Assembly (NCBI GenBank): GCA_012934845.2
Contig: WNNJ02002419.1
Span: 124,001 to 188,000, forward strand
Direction of reading: 5' to 3'
DNA length: 64,000 nt
Source of the DNA: Pomphorhynchus laevis
Lineage: Eukaryota > Acanthocephala > Palaeacanthocephala > Echinorhynchida > Pomphorhynchidae
Shown: one piece after another, positions 55,798-64,000 of the stretch
Layout: the number at the start of each line of letters is the position of its first letter
Numbering within the stretch: position 1 is the first letter of the stretch
Notes under the pieces: generated by a model
Told to the model about the DNA's origin: nothing
Seen by the model: the letters and a program-made list of their open reading frames with translations, nothing else
Databases searched by the model: none
Made by a program: the position numbers and the translations under genes

Positions 55798-56669
55798 TTA
55801 GTAAATTTAAAACATCATGATATTTAGTAAATTTAAAAATACTGCAATATATCATTTTACTCTGTACTTTAATCGATGAAATAAATATTGGTTCGTTTTA
55901 ACTGTGGTAGAATGAAAATATGGGAAATTTAATTGACAAAAATGATAAAATTGATAAATTTGAGCTCGGATCTGTTCCGAAGCCTAATTAGATTTAGTAT
56001 TCTAGAAGAATACTCCGTTATTCGCACAAGAATATCTGACAAGCATCTAAAAAATCAATGAGATTGGCGTTAAGTAACATAAATGTTAATATTGATGACG
56101 CCGTTGCTCAAATTCCAAATAAATATTCTCATTAATTCTATACTTTATAAATCTTTTGCTTTACCACTAAATTTTATAAATTAGTTAGACCCTTCAGGTC
56201 AGAACAAGATGAAAATATGACCCTCAAAATGCTCAATCTTGCCTATCCAAGGTTAATACCGACATAGGGAAAGCAGTTGTATTCAAACTGTAATAAATAT
56301 CTACTCAACTTTATTAGAGTTCCTCTTGATTGTCCCTAATCTTTATTCTAAATTCTATATTTGAGATAATGTTTATTTCACTCAAATAATGACGCAACTA
56401 AATAATATTAAATAGTTCTAACAAATAGAATCTTTTTTCTAATATCGATATTGTATATAATCTATAAATCAATATTAATCTATAAATCTCAAGTTAAAAA
56501 ATCTAAAGATCGCAAGTTTGTTAACAAAATAAAACTTCTTTTACTTTGAGTCTAATAATGCCAGCAATATCCATAATAATCCACCTTAAAAGTCAAATCG
56601 AAAATTTGACTTTTGATAAAAACCTTTTTGATCTCTCCTAATTTTAAAAACATTGAAATTAAAATTATC

Positions 56670-57512
56670 TTTATAAAAAAGTTATGATGTACAAATTTAT
56701 AAACACAAACACCATGTATCAACAGAAGTACACAGAAAAACCAACATTCCTTGGCCGCTACTGGGTTTCCAACAGCCCGGACAAATACAAAATTTCTGCA
56801 GCCTCCGCTTTGTTTCGAAGATGCTTCAATATTTACAGTGACAACTTCGCAAAATCCAAAGAATGTATAAAAATACAAGACATGTTATAATCTTTCAAAT
56901 TCCCAGAATAAGCTATCACAAAGGCATTGCGTACTGCCCGTTAGTCGCAGCGCAAAACAATAGCTGATCATTCAAAAAGACTCAAAATATATTAGAGCCA
57001 CATTATTTTATTATTATAAACATATACCTATTGTATTTTATTTAAATTTATAATAATGTCAGATCTACCAAATAAAAAACTACTAACGGATACATTAAAC
57101 TCAAAAGACCCTTCAATTCAATGGGACGTCAATTTGGAAAGCACTAATCGTTCAATACCCTTTCTGGATGTGTTGGTTAGTAAAAAAGAACTGAGTATAG
57201 AAACGTCTTTGTTTCGCAAACCGCACATCTCTCGGTTTCCTCCTCCATTACACACGCATATGGCGAATCGGTACAAGATTTCCACCGCAGTAGCATTATT
57301 TCTTCGTCCTGCTCTTATTTGTTCCTCAGAGCGATTAATGGAAATAGAACATGTTATAATCTTTCAAATTCCCAGAATAAGCTATTATATTTTATATTTA
57401 TTATAAACATACCTATTGTATTTTATTTAAATTTATAATAATGTATTTAAATATTTGCATTTTTAAATTCATATGTAGTACAAAATACGTAAACTTAGTT
57501 AACTGATCTGAA
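56670..57512 (+). mobile_element. Penelope-like element, second family, tandem thumb fragments
   Basis: Two consecutive plus-strand pieces show PLE thumb text. The first is at 56684-56950 (FLGRYWVSNSPDKYKISAAS and ALFRRCFNIYS). The second is at 57056-57406 (MSDLPNKKLLTDTLNSKDPS, SIPFLDVLVSKKELSIETSL and FRKPHISRFPP, then ALFLRPALICSSERLMEIEH). IPFLDVLV and ETSxFRKP are diagnostic. A 45-bp direct repeat (TTTAAATTTATAATAATGT core) precedes and follows the second piece. The end carries ACGTAAACTTAGTTAACTGA, a variant of the other PLE family's terminal word. Confidence 0.7.
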
Positions 57513-58345
57513 TTATTTAGAGTAATTTTAAACAAACAGTAGACCTGACCAACTTTAAATCCCATCTTAAGGAATAAGATGATAATAATCTCATCAATAA
57601 GGAATAATGTTTTAGTTAAATATTGGCTCCGCTCTGATCGGAAGGTATCCATACTGACTGTTTGAATGCTAGTAAAAGTTTAACATTTTTAAAACATATT
57701 GTGATGATGTTAAGATGATACAAATTGAAATTTGATGGTAAATGAATAAACTGGTTTACTTGCTAAAAATTGAAACTTGAAGACTTTTCCCTTTATATAG
57801 AAATATAAAAGTATTGAAATATATTTATTCTCGTTTTTTATATAATGAAAATAATGTACAAATTGAAAAATATGAATACAAAATATTGCTCGACAATTTT
57901 TATATTTCATTTTAAAGAAAACGATTATTTTAGTTTTTTGTACAAAGTAAACTTTTTACTATATTTTAGTATATTTTTACTATATTTCAAGTATCGCTGA
58001 AATATTGCCTTCACATTGAGCTACAAAAATTGTTTTGTACCTCAAAATCACAGCAGCATTCTCTATAGTAGTGTATAAGCTGTATTTTGATTCCTTTAAA
58101 TTAAAAAATGTGTTTAATATTAAATTATATGGATATTATAAAATATATAAATTATCGTTATATAAATAATCTGTGTGAAAGGCGAAAATACGTCAAGCTA
58201 TATTATTTAGCAAGAAAACCAGTTTATTCATTAACCATCAAATTTAAATTCTAATATCTGCACAGTGTGAAACAAACAATGTATTAACTAAAAATAGCGC
58301 CAATTTCGTATTTGAGTAAGAATAGAGATAAATTATCGTACAGAA
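57513..58345. other. AT-rich upstream region of the membrane-protein ORF
   Basis: No coding sequence that I can support. The minus-strand open frames at 57413-57652 and 57710-57910 look like AT-rich chance frames. It includes TTTACTATATTTTAGTATAT-type repeats near 57950. The promoter is not identifiable. Confidence 0.45.
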
Positions 58346-58370
58346 GGTGTTCAGCTATTTAAAATATCTA

Positions 58371-58886
58371 ATGTATTTAATGCTTTGTTTATATTTGCAA
58401 GCAGACTTTTTGTATACATTTTATATTTCACACTCAGATAATGAATTAAAATCACTGTCTAACTACGAATTAGTTGACAATCCTGTATCTGAAAAACTGG
58501 TATCAAGCATAGATAATGAAATACCTAGATTCCTAGTCGCCGAAAGCAACACACGATCCAAAAATCATTGGGCAGATAACACAAATCTCAACGATTTGGC
58601 AATAAGCTTGAGTAGCCAAAAAGCTGCTTCAGTTTATCTTAATAAATCAGAGATCGACGACGTCTTCAGAAGTGCGTACATCCTATTTAGACGTGAAAAT
58701 AGATCAGATACAGTCACCGAATCCTTACTAAAAACTTTTACAGCAAGTATTCAAAATCATGAAGTCATAAACACAGCTTTGCTATTTATCATATTTTGTG
58801 TTATTTTCATATATTTACTAGCTAGGTGCATATGCATTCGTAAATCAGTTATACATCAAATTGGGCGCTATCGCATTTTTAAGTGA
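58371..58886 (+). CDS. Uncharacterised signal-peptide and C-terminal membrane-anchor protein (copy 1)
   Basis: 171 residues from the ATG at 58371 (the frame is open from 58347 without an earlier ATG). An N-terminal hydrophobic leader, MYLMLCLYLQADFLYTFYIS, is followed by an acidic/polar ectodomain-like region with NKSE and NRSD glycosylation-type sites (SNYELVDNPVSEKLVSSIDN). A membrane span, INTALLFIIFCVIFIYLLAR (about residues 130-150), and a basic tail CICIRKSVIHQIGRYRIFK end it. The layout suggests a small type I membrane protein. No family is recognised. Its composition is less AT-driven than the flanks. It is duplicated intact at 62732-63247, and the two differences I noted are synonymous. 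It could be one exon of a larger gene. Confidence 0.6.
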   Translation: MYLMLCLYLQADFLYTFYISHSDNELKSLSNYELVDNPVSEKLVSSIDNEIPRFLVAESNTRSKNHWADNTNLNDLAISLSSQKAASVYLNKSEIDDVFRSAYILFRRENRSDTVTESLLKTFTASIQNHEVINTALLFIIFCVIFIYLLARCICIRKSVIHQIGRYRIFK

Positions 58887-59129
58887 TTTTTGTCAATTTT
58901 AAATAGATTAATTTTAATAGAAAAATTGATTACTTTAGATTAATTAGCTTAATAACATATATAACTCAATATATAACTCAATAACATATATTCATAAGTT
59001 TTGTTTGCTTACAACAATACAACTAACATTTGTTAGTCATTAACGTCAAAGTGTGATAACCTCAAATTATCATCAACTAATTAGAAACATTTATTAAAAT
59101 GGTGTACTAATAAGAAAATTTTCTTATTC

Positions 59130-59452
59130 GAAGCACTTCCATATAAACAGAGTAAAGGAGTACCATGGGCTCTTCATTGGGACCCATGCTGGCAGACATC
59201 TATATGAGGCATTGGGAGTCAGACGTATATACTTTTATCCCTAACTTAACTAAATAGATAACATACGTGCATGATACATTTTGTATATTGTCATTTGATC
59301 CTGAAATATAAATTATCAAATTATTGAATAACAGAGATCAGGTCATACAATGGAGTGGGTTAAGAGAAAATACGGACGGTGATATATCATTTCTGGACGT
59401 GTTGATAATGAAAAGAAATGGTAGGTTTACAACGGATGTATATAGTAAACAA
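59130..59452 (+). mobile_element. Penelope-like element, second family, RT motif B-C fragment
   Basis: The plus strand reads VPMGSSLGPMLADIYMRHWE (motif B), then YVHDTFCILSFDPE (motif C; YVDD decayed to YVHD) and [20 protein letters not shown] (thumb). The match stops at 59452 where a LINE fragment begins, and 59842-60046 repeats its last 200 bp. Confidence 0.8.
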
Positions 59453-59826
59453 AGGCGAGAAAGGAGGATGGAGTGGTCGACGATGTCGAAGGCGGAGGAG
59501 AGGTCGAGGGAGATGAGAACACTATATAGAGCCTTGTCACGAAAAATGAGTAGGTCGTTGTAAACTTTCATGCAGGCGATTTCAGTGGAGTGATTAGAGC
59601 GGAAAGCGGATGGGAAATGAGTGTGCAGATTAGATAAAGAGAGATAAACGTTGTTCCGTATAAAGATAAGGCGCTCTAAGAGCTTAGAAAGAGTAGGGAT
59701 TAGTGAAATGGGGCGATAGCTTAAAGAAAGGGAGGGGTCGAGCCATTGTTTCTTAAGGAGGGGACCAACGATTGCGGATTTCCAGTGTGATGGAAATATA
59801 CGACTGCGGATTGACGAGTAAAACAA
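59453..59826 (-). mobile_element. CR1/Jockey-type LINE fragment, RT fingers to motif A
   Basis: The minus strand reads FYSSIRSRIFPSHWKSAIVG, LLKKQWLDPSLSLSYRPISL and [20 protein letters not shown], then [16 protein letters not shown] (motif A). It has no 3' end of the LINE, so it is not a normal LINE insertion. It is flanked by a 200-bp direct repeat of PLE sequence. Confidence 0.85.
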
Positions 59827-59841
59827 GGTGGTGAGTAATAA

Positions 59842-60357
59842 CTAAATTAGCTAAATAGATAACATACGTGCATGATGCATTTTGTATATTGCCATTTGAT
59901 CCTGAAATATAAATTATCAAATTATTGAATAACAGAGATCAGGCCTTACAATGGAGTGGGTTAAGAGAAAATACGGACGGTGATATATCATTTCTAGACG
60001 TGTTGATAAAGAAAATAAATGGTAGGTTTACAACGGATGTATATAGTAAACCAAATAAAATACCGTGGTGCCCAACCAAATGAAATACGCATGTACCTAC
60101 TAACTACAAAATTATGGACGCTAAAGCGCTTTATGATCGAACTTTTAACATATTCTCGACACTAATTGTTGGTGATAGACAATTCCAGCGAATCTCGAAA
60201 ATGTTGGAATCTAGTAATTTTCTTATTTGGGAATACGTCAAGTAATTCATTGTTGTCTTAGGAATAATTTTTTTTAAATATAAATTGGTTACGAACATAC
60301 AAAGGGTTCCAGCAAATGGGCCCGTCAAACACATAAAAAACATTGTTTGTCAACAAT
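59842..60357 (+). mobile_element. Penelope-like element, second family, repeated and extended fragment
   Basis: 59842-60046 repeats 59249-59452 (CTAAATAGATAACATACGTG to the GGTAGGTTTACAACGGATGT segment) at about 96 percent identity and then continues with YSKPNKIPWCPTK and MDAKALYDRTFNIFST, QFQRISKMLESSNFLI. These are thumb elements of the PLE reverse transcriptase. It ends near 60357, where tandem unit 2 begins. Confidence 0.7.
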
Positions 60358-61030
60358 GTATTCTAGAAGAATACTCCGTTATTCGCACAAGAATATTTGA
60401 CAAACATCTAAAAAATCAATGAGATTGGCGTTAAGTAACATAAATGTTAATATTGATGACGCCGTTGCTCAAATTCCAAATAAATATTCTCATTAATTCT
60501 ATACTTTATAAATCTTTTGCTTTACCACTAAATTTTATAAATTAGTTAGACCCTTCAGGTCAGAACAAGATGAAAATATGACCCTCAAAATGCTCAATCT
60601 TGCCTATCCAAGGTTAATACCGACATAGGGAAAGCAGTTGTATTCAAACTGTAATAAATATCTACTCAACTTTATTAGAGTTCCTCTTGATTGTCCCTAA
60701 TCTTTATTCTAAATTCTATATTTGAGATAATGTTTATTTCACTCAAATAATGACGCAACTAAATAATATTAAATAGTTCTAACAAATAGAATCTTTTTTC
60801 TAATATCGATATTGTATATAATCTATAAATCAATATTAATCTATAAATCTCAAGTTAAAAAATCTAAAGATCGCAAGTTTGTTAACAAAATAAAACTTCT
60901 TTTACTTTGAGTCTAATAATGCCAGCAATATCCATAATAATCCACCTTAAAAGTCAAATCGAAAATTTGACTTTTGATAAAAACCTTTTTGATCTCTCCT
61001 AATTTTAAAAACATTGAAATTAAAATTATC

Positions 61031-61873
61031 TTTATAAAAAAGTTATGATGTACAAATTTATAAACACAAACACCATGTATCAACAGAAGTACACAGAAAA
61101 ACCAACATTCCTTGGCCGCTACTGGGTTTCCAACAGCCCGGACAAATACAAAATTTCTGCAGCCTCCGCTTTGTTTCGAAGATGCTTCAATATTTACAGT
61201 GACAACTTCGCAAAATCCAAAGAATGTATAAAAATACAAGACATGTTATAATCTTTCAAATTCCCAGAATAAGCTATCACAAAGGCATTGCGTACTGCCC
61301 GTTAGTCGCAGCGCAAAACAATAGCTGATCATTCAAAAAGACTCAAAATATATTAGAGCCACATTATTTTATTATTATAAACATATACCTATTGTATTTT
61401 ATTTAAATTTATAATAATGTCAGATCTACCAAATAAAAAACTACTAACGGATACATTAAACTCAAAAGACCCTTCAATTCAATGGGACGTCAATTTGGAA
61501 AGCACTAATCGTTCAATACCCTTTCTGGATGTGTTGGTTAGTAAAAAAGAACTGAGTATAGAAACGTCTTTGTTTCGCAAACCGCACATCTCTCGGTTTC
61601 CTCCTCCATTACACACGCATATGGCGAATCGGTACAAGATTTCCACCGCAGTAGCATTATTTCTTCGTCCTGCTCTTATTTGTTCCTCAGAGCGATTAAT
61701 GGAAATAGAACATGTTATAATCTTTCAAATTCCCAGAATAAGCTATTATATTTTATATTTATTATAAACATACCTATTGTATTTTATTTAAATTTATAAT
61801 AATGTATTTAAATATTTGCATTTTTAAATTCATATGTAGTACAAAATACGTAAACTTAGTTAACTGATCTGAA
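61031..61873 (+). mobile_element. Penelope-like second-family thumb fragments (unit 2)
   Basis: Copy of 56670-57512 at +4361, with the same open frames (61045-61251 and 61417-61767) and the terminal-word variant at 61845-61873. Confidence 0.7.
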
Positions 61874-62731
61874 TTATTTAGAGTAATTTTAAACAAACAG
61901 TAGACCTGACCAACTTTAAATCCCATCTTAAGGAATAAGATGATAATAATCTCATCAATAAGGAATAATGTTTTAGTTAAATATTGGCTCCGCTCTGATC
62001 GGAAGGTATCCATACTGACTGTTTGAATGCTAGTAAAAGTTTAACATTTTTAAAACATATTGTGATGATGTTAAGATGATACAAATTGAAATTTGATGGT
62101 AAATGAATAAACTGGTTTACTTGCTAAAAATTGAAACTTGAAGACTTTTCCCTTTATATAGAAATATAAAAGTATTGAAATATATTTATTCTCGTTTTTT
62201 ATATAATGAAAATAATGTACAAATTGAAAAATATGAATACAAAATATTGCTCGACAATTTTTATATTTCATTTTAAAGGAAATGATTATTTTAGTTTTTT
62301 GTATAAAGTAAACTTTTTACTATATTTTAGTATATTTTTACTATATTTCAAGTATCGCTGAAATATTGCCTTAACATTGAGCTACAAAAATTGTTTTGTA
62401 CCTCAAAATCACAGCAGCATTCTCTATAGTAGTGTATAAGCTGTATTTTGATTCCTTTAAATTAAAAAATGTGTTTAATATTAAATTATATGGATATTAT
62501 AAAATATATAAATTATCGTTATATAAATAATCTGTGTGAAAGGCGAAAATACGTCAAGCTATATTATTTAGCAAGAAAACCAGTTTATTCATTAACCATC
62601 AAATTTAAATTCTAATATCTGCACAGTGTGAAACAAACAATGTATTAACTAAAAATAGCGCCAATTTCGTATTTGAGTAAGAATAGAGATAAATTATCGT
62701 ACAGAAGGTGTTCAGCTATTTAAAATATCTA

Positions 62732-63247
62732 ATGTATTTAATGCTTTGTTTATATTTGCAAGCAGACTTTTTGTATACATTTTATATTTCACACTCAGAT
62801 AATGAATTAAAATCACTGTCCAACTACGAATTAGTTGACAATCCTGTATCTGAAAAACTGGTATCAAGCATAGATAATGAAATACCTAGATTCCTAGTCG
62901 CCGAAAGCAATACACGATCCAAAAATCATTGGGCAGATAACACAAATCTCAACGATTTGGCAATAAGCTTGAGTAGCCAAAAAGCTGCTTCAGTTTATCT
63001 TAATAAATCAGAGATCGACGACGTCTTCAGAAGTGCGTACATCCTATTTAGACGTGAAAATAGATCAGATACAGTCACCGAATCCTTACTAAAAACTTTT
63101 ACAGCAAGTATTCAAAATCATGAAGTCATAAACACAGCTTTGCTATTTATCATATTTTGTGTTATTTTCATATATTTACTAGCTAGGTGCATATGCATTC
63201 GTAAATCAGTTATACATCAAATTGGGCGCTATCGCATTTTTAAGTGA
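62732..63247 (+). CDS. Uncharacterised signal-peptide and membrane-anchor protein (copy 2)
   Basis: Identical 171-residue product to 58371-58886. The base changes I noted (TCT to TCC in a Ser codon, AAC to AAT in an Asn codon) are silent. The upstream 300 bp also matches copy 1, so both copies could share promoter activity. Layout is leader, polar region, membrane span, basic tail. Confidence 0.6.
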   Translation: MYLMLCLYLQADFLYTFYISHSDNELKSLSNYELVDNPVSEKLVSSIDNEIPRFLVAESNTRSKNHWADNTNLNDLAISLSSQKAASVYLNKSEIDDVFRSAYILFRRENRSDTVTESLLKTFTASIQNHEVINTALLFIIFCVIFIYLLARCICIRKSVIHQIGRYRIFK

Positions 63248-63490
63248 TTTTTGTCAATTTTAAATAGATTAATTTTAATAGAAAAATTGATTACTTTAGA
63301 TTAATTAGCTTAATAACATATATAACTCAATATATAACTCAATAACATATATTCATAAGTTTTGTTTGCTTACAACAATACAACTAACATTTGTTAGTCA
63401 TTAACGTCAAAGTGTGATAACCTCAAATTATCATCAACTAATTAGAAACATTTATTAAAATGGTGTACTAATAAGAAAATTTTCTTATTC

Positions 63491-64000
63491 GAAGCACTTC
63501 CATATAAACAGAGTAAAGGAGTACCATGGGCTCTTCATTGGGACCCATGCTGGCAGACATCTATATGAGGCATTGGGAGTCAGACGTATATACTTTTATC
63601 CCTAACTTAACTAAATAGATAACATACGTGCATGATACATTTTGTATATTGTCATTTGATCCTGAAATATAAATTATCAAATTATTGAATAACAGAGATC
63701 AGGTCATACAATGGAGTGGGTTAAGAGAAAATACGGACGGTGATATATCATTTCTGGACGTGTTGATAATGAAAAGAAATGGTAGGTTTACAACGGATGT
63801 ATATAGTAAACAAAGGCGAGAAAGGAGGATGGAGTGGTCGACGATGTCGAAGGCGGAGGAGAGGTCGAGGGAGATGAGAACACTATATAGAGCCTTGTCA
63901 CGAAAAATGAGTAGGTCGTTGTAAACTTTCATGCAGGCGATTTCAGTGGAGTGATTAGAGCGGAAAGCGGATGGGAAATGAGTGTGCAGATTAGATAAAG
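63491..64000. mobile_element. Penelope-like fragment and LINE scrap (unit 2)
   Basis: Copy of 59130-59639. The PLE motif B-C fragment (plus strand, to 63813) is followed by the LINE RT fragment (minus strand, from 63814), which runs off the window. Confidence 0.8.

Larger units (their letters stand above)
55997..60357. repeat. Tandem duplication, unit 1 (4361 bp)
   Basis: The unit starts GTATTCTAGAAGAATACTCC. The same words recur exactly 4361 bp further on, through to the window end. Identical open frames recur at 56552/60913, 57056/61417, 58347/62708 and 59324/63685. I count fewer than ten substitutions in the shared 3.64 kb. Contents are PLE remains, one intact membrane-protein ORF and a LINE scrap. 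Confidence 0.95.
60358..64000. repeat. Tandem duplication, unit 2 (incomplete at window end)
   Basis: Second copy of the 4361-bp unit, with 3643 bp present. Small differences include ATATTTGACAAAC for ATATCTGACAAGC at 60390 and GGAAATGATT for GAAAACGATT at 62277. Whether a third unit follows cannot be seen. Confidence 0.95.

Noticed and set aside
56552-56878. 108-residue minus-strand frame (copy at 60913-61239)
   Set aside because: It is antisense of PLE thumb text on the plus strand. Conservation between units comes from the recent duplication.

Overview
The window is AT-rich animal DNA, almost certainly from an invertebrate. It holds spliced exons with GT/AG borders and long introns, and most of the rest is retroelement debris. 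I see no operons, tRNA, rRNA or CRISPR array. The species cannot be named from sequence alone; the mix of Penelope-like elements (PLEs), CR1/Jockey-type LINEs, R2-like LINEs with a nuclease tail, RTE and Ty3-like remains occurs in many invertebrate phyla.

Host genes. (1) A minus-strand gene for a single-pass membrane protein has exons at 12868-12893 (tentative), 12691-12816 (membrane segment) and 2602-3326 (cytoplasmic tail and stop). The intron of about 9.4 kb between the last two is filled with transposon insertions. (2) A minus-strand last exon at 48946-49383 encodes a ubiquilin-like UBA domain. (3) A plus-strand two-exon gene at 51455-53463 encodes about 243 residues, possibly a distant Bora relative. 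(4) A 171-residue signal-peptide plus membrane-anchor protein at 58371-58886 is present again at 62732-63247.

Layout. 1-5300: minus-strand PLE remains, the tail exon of gene 1 and a 222-bp foldback element. 5300-11240: decayed R2-like LINEs carrying a nested LINE. 11600-12640: a PLE 3' half. 14130-15466: a truncated CR1-like LINE. 15467-40625: a giant inverted repeat with arms of about 8.6 kb and an 8-kb spacer. The spacer holds a LINE 5' end, a PLE fragment, a 16-bp minisatellite and a deleted LINE into which a Ty3-like LTR element has inserted. 40640-44900: two more minus-strand LINEs. 45075-47970: the best R2-like copy. 48260-55800: host exons with small PLE and RTE insertions. 55997-64000: a head-to-tail duplication with a 4361-bp unit, cut by the window end.

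The genes do not form a pathway. The main interest lies in genome architecture (the mosaic palindrome and the young tandem duplication), in shared terminal sequences of the PLE remains, in a covarying hairpin at LINE 3' ends, and in the uncharacterised duplicated membrane-protein ORF.
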